Of a DNA stretch of 64,000 bases, positions 47,805 to 56,916 are shown one piece after another. Under the pieces are notes generated by a model. The model worked only from the letters and a program-made list of their open reading frames with translations. It did not search any database and was not told the DNA's origin. Both the position numbers and the translations under genes were made by a program. Source of the stretch: JASHVB01 sp963762885 (GTDB lineage: Bacteria; Pseudomonadota; Alphaproteobacteria; Acetobacterales; Acetobacteraceae); assembly GCA_963762885.1 (NCBI GenBank), contig CAVXNH010000044.1:1-64000 (forward strand), given 5' to 3'. Position 1 is the first letter of the stretch, and each line of letters opens with the position of its first letter.

Positions 47805-48645
47805 TCAGTGCCCAAACGATCGATTGTACAGCAGCGCCGGCACGTTCTCGTCGCACTGCTCTGCGACATGCGCGGGACACAGCACACCGAGCGATGCCAT
47901 GGTCCGCACATCGGGCAATCGCGTGTGGCCGACGCACACCGCACCGTCGGGGTTCCACGCCGCTTCCAGCGTCATGCCGGGTGCCGGCTCGTCCTGCTGG
48001 ATGCCGATACGGTCGAACAGATCGATCGGCGTGCCGTTGCGCGTGTTCCCGACGCCATCGCCGCAATAGTCGGCGCGCACCATGCGCACGCACGCCTGAT
48101 AGTATGGCGCGAGGGACGTTCCGTCCGGCGCCTGTCGCCACGGCGCGTAGCCGAACCGGATGCACTTGCCCTCGGCGCCGCCAGTGCAGGTGATCAGGAA
48201 CCGGCCAGGCGCATCGACATGCCGCATCTGCGCGGTGAACGCGCCGGCGAGCGGAAATCCGAGCCGCCTTCCGTCCGGATCGGGCTGGCAGGCGTTACGC
48301 CATTCGCCGGTCGTCGCATCCTGCTCCGACATCGCATACAGAACGATGTCGCCGGTGGGATCTTTCGGATCATGCTCCGCCGCGTCGATCCGGATGTGAC
48401 GCTGCTGGCCGGAGCCGTCGCCGATCGCCAGTACGGTGCCAGGCAGCGCTTCCTGCGGCAGTACCCGTGCCGTCGGCGAGTACGATGCGAAAGCTGGTGT
48501 GTTCGACAGTGACGCTCGCCACCGGCTGCGCCGGCGCCGCGACCGCGGAAGAGCGGCTCGTGGTGAGGCAGGCGATCGCTACCGTCAGGGTGACGACCGC
48601 TGATACGGCAGTGGCGACAAGGGGACGCCGGCGGTACGGTGGCAT
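47805..48645 (-). CDS. ADYC-domain secreted protein, one frameshift
   Basis: About 280 residues from ATG 48645 (MPPYRRRPLVATAVSAVVTL, membrane anchor or signal). The ADYC domain covers most of the rest: SFRIVLADGTVLP, GEWRNACQPD, KCIRFGYAPW, then the name-giving MVRADYCGDGVGNTRNGTPI and DLFDRIGIQQDE, ending AWNPDGAVCVGHTRLPDV and CPAHVAEQCDENVPALLYNR. At least seven cysteines suggest disulphide bonds in the periplasm. One extra G near 48471 (GGCACGGGTACTG) breaks the frame. The domain has no known biochemical function. It lies downstream of a NAL-repeat exported peptide. Confidence 0.78.
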
Positions 48646-48773
48646 GACACGGTCCTTCGGTTGGAAAGGCGCAGCCGGCTCATCGCGCGTGGGCCAGGCG
48701 CGCGGGAGCCGGCTCGCCATCGCTGGGCAGACCGCCGGTGCCGTCACTTTGGCGGCAGCCGGCGTGCTTCGCT

Positions 48774-49040
48774 CTAGTGCGTGGCGTGCAGCGGCAGGAT
48801 TAAGGCCTCGACAACCACGCCATTCAGTTCGCCCAGTGCCGTCGAGGCCGTGGCCGCGGTGCGGTTCGGAGTCGCCCCATTGTTCATCAGCGCGTTGTGG
48901 CCCAGCGCGTTGGGGGACAGCGCGTTGGGGGTCAGCGAGTTGGAGGTCAGGTGAGCATTGGCCGGACCGGCCGTAGCGCCAATCAGCACGGCGAGCCCGG
49001 TGAGCGCGCCACACAGCGAGATGCGAGAGAGCGACGACAT
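48774..49040 (-). CDS. Small exported protein with NAL pentapeptide repeats
   Basis: 88 residues from ATG 49040, with GGAGGA eight bases upstream. Signal peptide (ISLCGALTGLAVLIGATAG, cleavage near ANA). Immediately after cleavage come five-residue repeats (LTSNS LTPNA LSPNA LGHNA LMNNG), encoded by 15-bp tandem DNA repeats at about 48893-48955. The rest is a short Ala-rich tail with a hydrophobic end (NGVVVEALILPLHATH). Position just upstream of the ADYC gene suggests one operon. Function unknown. Confidence 0.7.
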   Translation of the reverse strand: MSSLSRISLCGALTGLAVLIGATAGPANAHLTSNSLTPNALSPNALGHNALMNNGATPNRTAATASTALGELNGVVVEALILPLHATH

Positions 49041-49191
49041 GATGGATTCCTCCTGTTGGTCTACGACGCGACGATTCGCGTCTGCCGGCAGGATCGATCC
49101 TTTCCGTTTCAGTACCATGCCGCGCGACGGGCGCGGGTGTTTCAATTGTGTCGGGTTGGTCGCACCGGCATGTCGCGGATGGTGGGCGGCT

Positions 49192-51138
49192 TCATCGCCC
49201 GTCCGGCAGCAGCTCGGCGATCAGCTGCCGCAGCTCGGATGGCACGAACGGCTTCTCCAGGGTCGGCCGGCCGGCGCGCATCAGGAAATCGCCCGCCAGG
49301 GCGCCAAGCGTGTCTCCCGTCACGAACGCCGTGCGCGCGCAGAGATGCGGCTTGTGCGCGCCCAGCCAGGCAAACAGCGCCGGCCCATCGATGCCCGGCA
49401 TCCGCACGTCGCAGATGATCACGTCGTAATCGCGTCGTTCGAGCAATGCCTGTGCCGCGTCGCCGGCGCTGACGGCGTCGCAGCGGAAGCCCTGCGCCGC
49501 CAGCATCTCCGATAGCAGCCGGCCCACCTCCGGTTCGTCATCGACGATCAGCGCGGTCCGTCCTGCAGGCGCGACAAGGTCGTCGCGCAGATCTGTCGTC
49601 TCGGCCGCTGGCGCCGGGCCGTCCTGCCGCAGTGGCAGCAGCAGCACGAACCGCGCGCCCGCATCGGCGGCTGGCGCCAGCGTGAGCATGCCGCCGTGCG
49701 CTTCGACGATTCCGCGCGACACGCCGAGACCAATGCCGGTGCCGGTGCCAAGTGGCTTCGTGGTGAAAAACGGATCGAATATGCGTGAACGGATCGACTC
49801 GTCGATGCCCGGACCGTTGTCCGCCACCTCGATCCGCATCCAGTTGGCATCCGCGCGGGCCATGATCCTCACGTGACGGGGTGGCGGCTGCGTCTCCAGT
49901 ACCTGGCGCGCGTTGATCAGCAGATTGCTCAAGACCTGCTGCATCTGGTCGGCATCGCACATCACCAGCGGCAGGCCGGGCGCGATGTCCTGTGTTGTGG
50001 CTACACCGCTGCTGCGCATGCCGTAGGCGAGCAGGGTCAGGGCGGAGTCGACCAATGCCTGCACGGCAACCGGCCGCTTCTGCGTCTCGCGCTGGCGCGC
50101 CATCGCCAGGAAGGTGCGCACGATGCGGCCGCAACGTTCCGCCGCGGCCTGCATGCGCTGGGCGCGCTCGGCCAGCTCCGGCGCATCCTGCGCGGCCGCC
50201 TCCGCCAGCATCAGCGCGTTGCCGATGACGATGGACAGCGGATTGTTCAGCTCGTGCGCGACGCCGGCGAGCAATGAACCGAACGCCGCCATCTTCTCGC
50301 TTTGATGCAGCGCCTCACGCTGCCGCTGGATTTCGGCTGCGGCCGCGCGCGCCGCGGTCAGGTCGCGCAGGTGCGCGGTAAACAGGCGGCGCTCCGGCAG
50401 CCGCACCTCGGTGATCGTCAGTTCCACCGGGAAGACGGTGCCGTCGGCCCGCATTGCTTCGATTTCGGTCCGCCGGCCGATTACATGCGGGTCGCCGGTC
50501 CGCAGGTAGCGCGCAAACCCTTCGGCATGACGCTGGCGCAGCGCCGGTGGGACGATCAGGTCGCCGATCGGCCTGCCAAGCACGTCGGAACGGCGACGTC
50601 CGAAGGTTTGCTCCGCGGCGGGATTGAACTCCAGCACGCAGCCCGCCTCGTCGATGGCGATGACGCAATCGAGTGCGGCGGAAATGATGGCGGCGTTCAG
50701 CGTCTCGCTGGCGCTGCGCGCGGCGAGCTGTTCTGCCAGCTCCTGTTCGCGATGCTTCAGGTCGGTGAGATCGCGGTTGAAGATGAAATACCCGTCCACC
50801 GCGCCTTCACTGTCATGCAGCGGCACGCAGATGCGCTGCAGGTAGCGGCGGCCCTGGCGATACTCCAGCCACCCCTCCCAGGGCACGACTTCGCCCGCCA
50901 GCGCGCGCTCACCTTGCGGGTAGAACAGCGCGAAGGTTTCCTCGGCCAGCACATCCGGAATGGTGCGGCCGACGATTTGCTCGACCGACAGGCCGGCAAA
51001 ATCGATGTATTCGCGGTTGACGTAGCGGTAGCGCCGGTCGCGATCGAGCAAGGCAATGCGCGTCGGAATGCTGTCGAACACCGCGCGTAGCTGGGCTTCG
51101 CTGATGCCGTCCAGATTGCGGTCGCCGGCCGGCATCAC
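49192..51138 (-). CDS. Hybrid sensor histidine kinase (PAS-PAS-HisKA-HATPase-REC)
   Basis: About 648 residues, cytosolic (no membrane helix). PAS1 spans about 17-130 (ALLDRDRRYRYVNREYIDFA); PAS2 about 150-270 (AGCVLEFNPAAEQTFGRRRS). The H-box FGSLLAGVAHELNNPLSIVI carries the phospho-His. The HATPase has N-box LLINARQVLE, G1 VADNGPGID and G2 GTGTGIGLGVSRGI. The C-terminal receiver has IVDDEPE, phospho-Asp in IICDVRMPGID, and KPF. The start GTG 51138 or ATG 51135 overlaps the stop of the response-regulator gene, indicating translational coupling. The signal may be a bound cofactor or metabolite in PAS. Confidence 0.92.
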   Translation of the reverse strand: MMPAGDRNLDGISEAQLRAVFDSIPTRIALLDRDRRYRYVNREYIDFAGLSVEQIVGRTIPDVLAEETFALFYPQGERALAGEVVPWEGWLEYRQGRRYLQRICVPLHDSEGAVDGYFIFNRDLTDLKHREQELAEQLAARSASETLNAAIISAALDCVIAIDEAGCVLEFNPAAEQTFGRRRSDVLGRPIGDLIVPPALRQRHAEGFARYLRTGDPHVIGRRTEIEAMRADGTVFPVELTITEVRLPERRLFTAHLRDLTAARAAAAEIQRQREALHQSEKMAAFGSLLAGVAHELNNPLSIVIGNALMLAEAAAQDAPELAERAQRMQAAAERCGRIVRTFLAMARQRETQKRPVAVQALVDSALTLLAYGMRSSGVATTQDIAPGLPLVMCDADQMQQVLSNLLINARQVLETQPPPRHVRIMARADANWMRIEVADNGPGIDESIRSRIFDPFFTTKPLGTGTGIGLGVSRGIVEAHGGMLTLAPAADAGARFVLLLPLRQDGPAPAAETTDLRDDLVAPAGRTALIVDDEPEVGRLLSEMLAAQGFRCDAVSAGDAAQALLERRDYDVIICDVRMPGIDGPALFAWLGAHKPHLCARTAFVTGDTLGALAGDFLMRAGRPTLEKPFVPSELRQLIAELLPDGR

Positions 51139-51848
51139 GCTTTCGACGGGACGAACATGTAGCCAGCGCCGCGCATCGTCTTGATGACCTGCGGCTTGGC
51201 CGGATCGCGCTCCACCTTGCGGCGGATGCGGGCGATGCGCACGTCGATGCTGCGATCGAATGGCTCGGTGTCGCGGTTATGGGCAAGATCGAGCAAGCGC
51301 TCGCGGCTCAACACGCGGTTGGGGTTATGCGCGAATGCCGCCAGCAGATCGAATTCCATCGCGGTGAGTTCCAGCGGCTCGCCGCTCTCGCGCGACAGCT
51401 TGCGCGCATCGACGTCGAGCCAGAGATCGCCAAACCGCACCAGGTTCGCGGGCGTGGCAGGTGGCGGTTCGGCCGTGCGGGCGTTGCGGCGCAAGACGGC
51501 CTGGATGCGCGCGCGCAATTCGCGCAGGTCGAACGGCTTGGTGACGTAGTCGTCGGCGCCCAGCTCAAGTCCGACCACGCGATCCACCACCTCGTCGGCC
51601 GCGGTCAGCATCACGATCGGCACGTCGCCGCGGGCGCGGATGCGGCGGGCGATCGCGAAGCCGTCTTCGCCCGGCATGTTGACGTCGAGGATCAGCAGGT
51701 CGGGCATTCCGTCCGCGAGGCAGGCGTCCAACTCGTCGCCGCCGGCGGCGTTCCTGACATCGTAGCCGTGACGGCAGAGATACTCCGCCACCATCGCGCG
51801 CAATTCGGGTTCGTCGTCGACGATGACCAGCCGATGCGGCACGGGCAT
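51135..51848 (-). CDS. OmpR-family response regulator
   Basis: 237 residues. Receiver domain 1-120: VIVDDEPELRAM, phospho-Asp in LLILDVNMPGEDGF, conserved Thr in VMLTAAD and Lys in DDYVTKPFDLREL. Winged-helix DNA-binding domain about 140-235 (LELTAMEFDLLAAFAHNPNR, VDVRIARIRRKVERDPAKPQ, IKTMRGAGYMF). ATG 51848 is preceded by a G-rich site (GGGGGGTGCG). It pairs with the overlapping hybrid kinase. Targets are not evident from the window. Confidence 0.93.
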   Translation of the reverse strand: MPVPHRLVIVDDEPELRAMVAEYLCRHGYDVRNAAGGDELDACLADGMPDLLILDVNMPGEDGFAIARRIRARGDVPIVMLTAADEVVDRVVGLELGADDYVTKPFDLRELRARIQAVLRRNARTAEPPPATPANLVRFGDLWLDVDARKLSRESGEPLELTAMEFDLLAAFAHNPNRVLSRERLLDLAHNRDTEPFDRSIDVRIARIRRKVERDPAKPQVIKTMRGAGYMFVPSKA

Positions 51849-51895
51849 CGCACCCCCCTGGGTCGATGGCAATTGATATATGCTGAGCGACATTA

Positions 51896-53035
51896 TCACA
51901 GCCGCGCAATCCTGCCACGAGCGAATTGCGGGACGGCAAGCGGATCTGGATCGTGCGCACCGGTGGGTACTGAATCCAGCACCCAGGGCGCGGCACAGGC
52001 CTGGGCGATCTGCCGCACCTGTTGCAGCAGTCCCGGGCCGACCGGGATGCCCTCGGCCATCCGTTTCTCCTCGTAGTTCCACTGCGGATCGCCCGCGACC
52101 ATGACCGGCTGCGCCGGATCCATCGGTGTGGTCGCGCGCAGATCGTTGCAGAATCGCGTGACGTCGGCAGTGAACTCCTCGGGTTCGCGGAACAGCCCCG
52201 GATCGATCGCGATGAAGCAGTGGCCGATATCCATGCCCTGCGGCTTCTTGGTGTGCATCGGATCGGTGATCAGCGTCGCGCCCGACAGGCACGACCCCAG
52301 GATGTTCACCATCGCCGCCAGCCCGTAGCCCTTGTAGCTGGAGTTCTCCGGCGAACCTCCCAGAGACGTCAGGAACCCGCCCTTCTCGCGCGCCACCAGA
52401 GGGTCATTGCTCGGCCGCCCTTCGCTGTCCAGCACCCAGCCATCCGGCGTCGGCAGGCCCTCGTTGGCCTTGTTGCGGATGCGCCCGGCCGCCACCGTCG
52501 TCGTTGCCATGTCGAGCAAGAACGGCCGGCCGTCGGTCGTCGGCGCGGCGAAGGACCATGGATCGGTGCCGAGCTTCGCCTCCTTCCCGAAGGTCGGCGC
52601 CACCTGGATGCCCGACGCGGACGTGCAGGCCATGCCGATCAGGCCCGCCTTGGCCGCCATCAACGTGTAGTATCCGGTCGCCCCGAAATGCGCCGAGTTG
52701 CGCACCGCGGCGATTGCCATGCCCGACTGCTTCGCCTTGTCGATCGCCACCTGCATGGCGAAGCGAGCCGGCACGTGGCCCAATCCACCGTCGCCATCAA
52801 CCAAGGCGGAGACTGGCGATTCCTTGATGATGCGCGGCTGCGCGTCCATCTTCGCCCGCCCGGTGCGGCGCAGCCGGTCGTAGCCGGGGATCATCGACAT
52901 ACCGTGGCTGTCCACCCCGTGCAGGTCCGCCCACGACAGGATGTCGGCGGTCGCTTCCGCGTTGTCCTCCGGCATGCCCCAGGCCAACACGATGGCTTTG
53001 ATCTGGGCACGATGTCTTTCGTACGAAGCCGGCAT
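51896..53035 (-). CDS. Ldh2/malate dehydrogenase-family NAD(P)-dependent oxidoreductase
   Basis: 379 residues. Type 2 lactate/malate/ureidoglycolate dehydrogenase fold: LSWADLHGVDSHGMSMIPGY near the N-terminus with the catalytic His in VDSHG, VRNSAHFGATGYYTLMAAKA (second active-site His) and KGYGLAAMVNILGSCLSGAT near the end. It reduces or oxidises 2-keto/2-hydroxy acids; the specific acid is unclear. It lies 50 bp downstream of the alpha/beta hydrolase gene and downstream of an ABC importer, which suggests one catabolic unit. Start ATG 53035 with GAGAGAGACGTCA upstream. Confidence 0.88.
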   Translation of the reverse strand: MPASYERHRAQIKAIVLAWGMPEDNAEATADILSWADLHGVDSHGMSMIPGYDRLRRTGRAKMDAQPRIIKESPVSALVDGDGGLGHVPARFAMQVAIDKAKQSGMAIAAVRNSAHFGATGYYTLMAAKAGLIGMACTSASGIQVAPTFGKEAKLGTDPWSFAAPTTDGRPFLLDMATTTVAAGRIRNKANEGLPTPDGWVLDSEGRPSNDPLVAREKGGFLTSLGGSPENSSYKGYGLAAMVNILGSCLSGATLITDPMHTKKPQGMDIGHCFIAIDPGLFREPEEFTADVTRFCNDLRATTPMDPAQPVMVAGDPQWNYEEKRMAEGIPVGPGLLQQVRQIAQACAAPWVLDSVPTGAHDPDPLAVPQFARGRIARL

Positions 53036-53086
53036 TGACGTCTCTCTCCTTCGGTTTGTTACGCGAGTGCGGTGCGACGCGACGGG

Positions 53087-53905
53087 CTAAGCCCTGCCGC
53101 CGCCCCGCCGCGCCAGGAAATCCAGCGTCGCCTCGGCCGCGCGATCGGCATGCGTGGCGGCGACGTGATACGAATTGCCCGGCAGCACGAGCAGTTCGGA
53201 ATCGGGAATCTGCTGCTGCCAGGCCCGGGTTTCGTCGACCGAACCGAGCGCGCTTTGCTCGGTGACGATGACCAATGTGGGACAGGCGATCTTCGGCAGG
53301 TCGGCGCGGATGTCGGCCGCGGCGATCGGTCCCATGAAGCCGATCTGGGTGGAGGCTGCGGTGCGGCCCATGTAATTCGTCCACCACGTCACGCCTTCCG
53401 GTGGGAAGCCACTGCCGAGCCGCGTGCCCATGTTCTGCCGCGCCCAGTATTCGACACCGTGCGTTTCGAAATCGCGTATCAGGTCCGGCACGCGCTCTGC
53501 CGCGCCGGGACGTAGCGGAGGCGGCGTGCCCACCACTGTGAGGGTGGTGACGCGATCGGGCCGGCGCGCAGCGAAGGCGCGCGCGATGGTGCCGCCAATC
53601 TTGGCGCCGATCAGGTGGAAGCGATCGATGCCCAGATGGTCCATCATCAGGCAGAAATCCTCGCTCAGAGCGTCCAGGCTCCATGCGTAGTCGCGCGGCA
53701 TCGGTGTCGATTGGCCGAAGCCGCGCATGTCCGGCCGCACCACGCGGTAATGCCGCGCGAGCTTCGGCACCCAGGCGTACCAGGCCAGGCCGCTTTCGGC
53801 ATTGCCATGCAGCATCAGGATGGTTTCCGGCGTGCGCCAGGGGTCGGTGAAGTCATCGACCTCGTAATGCATGTCGAGATCGGCGGAGGCATGGAAGTTC
53901 GGCAT
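53087..53905 (-). CDS. Alpha/beta hydrolase-fold protein with altered nucleophile elbow
   Basis: 272 residues. Oxyanion region ETILMLHGNAESGLAWYAW, then YRVVRPDMRGFGQS, the elbow HLIGAKIGGTIARAFAAR (about residue 100), TLVIVTEQSALGS and GNSYHVAATHADRA with the catalytic His. The nucleophile expected in G-x-S-x-G is Lys here (G-A-K-I-G-G), so ordinary Ser hydrolase chemistry is unlikely. Otherwise the protein is full length and well conserved. Possibly a non-hydrolytic or specialised lyase-type member. Located between the Ldh2 gene and the ABC importer. Confidence 0.85.
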   Translation of the reverse strand: MPNFHASADLDMHYEVDDFTDPWRTPETILMLHGNAESGLAWYAWVPKLARHYRVVRPDMRGFGQSTPMPRDYAWSLDALSEDFCLMMDHLGIDRFHLIGAKIGGTIARAFAARRPDRVTTLTVVGTPPPLRPGAAERVPDLIRDFETHGVEYWARQNMGTRLGSGFPPEGVTWWTNYMGRTAASTQIGFMGPIAAADIRADLPKIACPTLVIVTEQSALGSVDETRAWQQQIPDSELLVLPGNSYHVAATHADRAAEATLDFLARRGGGRA

Positions 53906-53934
53906 TTCGTTTCTCCCCTACGGCGTCCCATCTT

Positions 53935-54054
53935 GTGTCCATGGCCGCTCGCTCCCCGTGTCATGGCTGCTCGCTCCCGTGTCATGGCCGGCGAAGGCCG
54001 GCCATGACACGAGGAGCGAGCAGCCATGACACGGGGAGCGAGCGGCGATGACAC
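53935..54054. repeat. Long near-perfect palindrome between hydrolase and ABC permease
   Basis: About 58-bp arms: TGTCCATGGCCGCTCGCTCC ... GTGTCATGGCCGGC and its complement GCCGGCCATGACACGAGGAG ... GAGCGAGCGGCGATGACA, with a centre of a few bases. Each arm is built from repeats of GTGTCATGGCTGCTCGCTCC, so it could form a cruciform. The final GACAC/GAGCGAGC repeats resemble the 26759 linker origin. Confidence 0.75.
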
Positions 54055-54082
54055 AGGGGAGCAACCATGACACCGGAAGCGC

Positions 54083-54935
54083 TCATCGATCGCCGCGCCC
54101 CGCTTCCCGCCAGCGCAGCATCACCCGCTCGCTCTGCTTCAGCAATTCATGCAACCCCGTCGCGATGATCATCAACACGAACAGCGCCGCAAATACCCCG
54201 GCAGTGTCGGTACTGCCCCGCCGCCGCCTGGATCAGGTAGCCGAGCCCTTTGTTCGACGCCATCATCTCGCCAACCACCGCGCCGATCAGCGCATAGGGC
54301 ACCGAACTCTTCATACCCGTGAAAATCCAGATCAGCGCCGACGGCAAAATAACCTTCCGAATAATCTGCGCCCTGCTCGCGCCCATCAACCGCAGCACAT
54401 CCACCAGCTCTTGCTCGACCGCCAGCGTGCCCGCGTACGTGTTGTAGAATACCAGGAAGAACACCACGAACGTCGCCAGCACGACCTTCGAGGTCAGCCC
54501 GACGCCGAACCACAGAATGAACAGCGGCGCCAGAGCGATCTTCGGCAAGCTGTAGAACGCGACGATGAACGGATCCAGCACCGCGGCCAGCTTTCGGTTC
54601 AGCCCGAGCGCCAGCCCGAACGCAATCCCGCCGATCGCACCGAACACAAAGCCCAGTACGGTCTCTATCAGCGTCACTTCGACATTCGCCCACAGTTCGC
54701 CGGTGGTGACCCATTCGGCAAGCTGATCCCAGATCAGCAGCGGGCTGGAAATCCAGAACGGCTTCATCAGCCGCCCACTGGAAAACTGCCAGGCGCCAAG
54801 AACAACAATGACGATCGCCACGCGCCAGCCCATCACCGACAGCCAGCCGCTGCCCGCCCCGGGCGACGCGACATCGGCCGGATCGCGCCCCAGCACGACC
54901 TCGGCCGGGATCGGCGTGGTTTCCACTTCGGACAT
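54083..54935 (-). CDS. ABC transporter permease (NitT/TauT/SsuC type), one frameshift
   Basis: About 284 residues, six predicted membrane helices. Signature permease loop FYNTYAGTLAVEQELVDVLR followed by LMGASRAQIIRKVILPSALI, the EAA-type ATPase contact. One extra C near 54213 shifts the frame after LIQAAAGQY; the corrected end reads DTAGVFAALFVLMIIATGLH, then ELLKQSERVMLRWREAGRGD to TGA 54083-54085. It pairs with the ATPase (3 bp away) and the binding protein. Inner-membrane importer for an oxyanion, sulfonate or pyrimidine-type solute; the ligand is not known. Confidence 0.88.
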
Positions 54936-54937
54936 GG

Positions 54938-55729
54938 TCAGTTCACCATGACGTCACCGCGGACGCTCGCTTCCAGATACGACCATAGGCGATCGTGCAA
55001 TTCGCCGAAACGCGGGTCGAAGCGGATCCGGAACACGTCGCGAGGGCGCGGCAGCTCCACCGTCTCGATCGCCCGGATGCGGCCGGGCCGCGCGGAAAAC
55101 ACCGCGACACGATCGGCCAGAGTCAGCGCCTCGGCCAGATCGTGCGTGACGAAGACGATCGTCTTGCGCGTGCCGGTCCACAGCTTCAGCAACTCGTCAT
55201 GCATCACCAGGCGAAGCTGCGCGTCCAACGCGCCGAACGGCTCGTCCATCAGGATCGTTTCGGGCTCGTAGGCCAGCGTCCGCGCCAGGCTGACGCGGCG
55301 GCGCATGCCGCCCGACAACTGCGCCGGAAAGGACTTTTCGAATCCCTCCAGTCCCATGCGCGCCAGCCATTGATGCGCCTGCCGATGCCGCGCCTCGCGC
55401 AACTCGCCACGCAATTCCAGAGCGATCGCCACGTTGTCTTCCACCGTCCGCCACGGCAGCAGCGTATCGCGCTGTGTCAGGTATCCCACGTCAGTGTTCG
55501 GACTGGGCACCGGCACGCCACGATACAACACCGAGCCGGCACTCGGCGTGAGCAATCCCGCCGCCATGTTCAACAGCGTCGACTTGCCGCATCCGCTCGG
55601 TCCCACCACCGCGAGGAATTCTCCAGGCTGCACCGCCAGGTTCACATGCTCGCAGGCGACCACGGTGCCGGAGCGGCTTTGGAACCGCCGGGCGATGCCG
55701 CGATACTCGATCAACGGCTGGTCGTTCAA
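54938..55729 (-). CDS. ABC transporter ATP-binding protein (NitT/TauT/SsuB type)
   Basis: 263 residues. Walker A VGPSGCGKST (about 43-52), Q-loop TQRDTLLPW, signature LSGGMRRRVSLAR, Walker B ILMDEPFGALD, H-loop VTHDLAEA. All catalytic residues are present. Four-base overlap with the upstream binding-protein gene and a 2-base gap to the permease show a single operon of the order substrate-binding protein, ATPase, permease. Confidence 0.93.
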   Translation of the reverse strand: MNDQPLIEYRGIARRFQSRSGTVVACEHVNLAVQPGEFLAVVGPSGCGKSTLLNMAAGLLTPSAGSVLYRGVPVPSPNTDVGYLTQRDTLLPWRTVEDNVAIALELRGELREARHRQAHQWLARMGLEGFEKSFPAQLSGGMRRRVSLARTLAYEPETILMDEPFGALDAQLRLVMHDELLKLWTGTRKTIVFVTHDLAEALTLADRVAVFSARPGRIRAIETVELPRPRDVFRIRFDPRFGELHDRLWSYLEASVRGDVMVN

Positions 55730-56763
55730 TTTCCCAGATCCTGCATGGCGCGGCGAACGAACGACGCATCGACCACCTGCGCGTAGGGGACCGGCGCGTC
55801 GCTCGCCGGCAGCACGACCTTTTCGAATTCCAGTTCCTTGTTATAGCTGATCTCGGTGAGGTCGGGCGACGTGGGAAAGTCCGGAAGATAGGCGGCCCAG
55901 GCAGCGTCGAAGGTTTCCGAAGTCAACGATTTCAGGAACGGCCGTGTCGCACTGCGCGCCGCATCCGGGTCATGCGCGATCAGCATCGTCGCCCGGGTGA
56001 TCGCGCGCGCCATGCCGTTGGTCACCTCCGGATGCGCCTTGTTGTATGAGGCCAGCCCGTACAGCGTGCCGTAGCTTGCGCCGGCCAACTGCGGAATGTC
56101 CTTCATCCGGTCGATGACATTCACCGTCAGTCCCATCCGCGCCGTGATCACGTCCACCGGTGGCAGGCACGACGCCCCATCGACCCGCCCCGCCTGCATC
56201 GCTGCGATCTGTTCGCTGACGCCGCCAAGCGGCACAATTTGCAAGTCCCGATCCGGGTTCATGCCATTGCTGCGGAACAGGTAGCGCATGAACATGTCGG
56301 ACGTCGCGCCCGGCGTCGTGATGCCAAGCCGCAGCCCCTTCATCGCTTCCAGCCGTTGCTTCAGCGGCTGGTCCAGCGACAATCCGCGTTGCTTGGCCAC
56401 ATCGGCAAGCACCACCAGCGGTCCCTGGAACAGCGACAGCGTGGCAAGCGCCCGCACATCGTCGAGTCCGCGCCGATGCGCCATGATGCCATCGAACAGC
56501 ACCGACGCGGAAAATTGCCCGCCGCCGCCGATCAACCCCGTCATTGCCTTCGGCCCACCGCCGGCCAGCACGACGTTGAGCTCGATACCCTCCTGCCGGA
56601 AATACCCCGCCGTCTGCGCCACCAGCAACGGCACGAAATTGAAGCTCAGGCTGCTCTGCACCAGCGTTACCGGCGTCAGCGCGCTGGCCCGCACGGCCGG
56701 CGCCGCCAAGGGCGGCACGAGCATCGCGGCCGAGGTGCCGACGAACGCGCGGCGGCTGATCAT
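55726..56763 (-). CDS. ABC transporter substrate-binding protein (NMT1/SsuA-like)
   Basis: 345 residues from ATG 56763 with GGAGG ten bases upstream. A twin-arginine-type signal (MISRRAFVGTSAAMLVPPLA) suggests Tat export. The periplasmic domain resembles NMT1/thiamine-precursor and sulfonate binders: LVAQTAGYFRQEGIELNVVL, GLRLGITTPGATSDMFMRYL and VDGASCLPPVDVITA. First gene of the importer operon. The ligand is unknown; the neighbouring Ldh2 and hydrolase genes suggest a carboxylate or its ester. Confidence 0.9.
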   Translation of the reverse strand: MISRRAFVGTSAAMLVPPLAAPAVRASALTPVTLVQSSLSFNFVPLLVAQTAGYFRQEGIELNVVLAGGGPKAMTGLIGGGGQFSASVLFDGIMAHRRGLDDVRALATLSLFQGPLVVLADVAKQRGLSLDQPLKQRLEAMKGLRLGITTPGATSDMFMRYLFRSNGMNPDRDLQIVPLGGVSEQIAAMQAGRVDGASCLPPVDVITARMGLTVNVIDRMKDIPQLAGASYGTLYGLASYNKAHPEVTNGMARAITRATMLIAHDPDAARSATRPFLKSLTSETFDAAWAAYLPDFPTSPDLTEISYNKELEFEKVVLPASDAPVPYAQVVDASFVRRAMQDLGN

Positions 56764-56916
56764 TCTTCGGTTTCCTCCGTTTCGGACCGCAAGCACAGCA
56801 CGCGGTGCCCGACGGACAGACTGACCGCCAAAGCCGCATGGTGCCAGTCCCCCTCCTGACGATTGCTTTTCCGCCAAGGGTAAGCCAATGGTCGGGAGCT
56901 TGAGGAGGTCCTGCAA

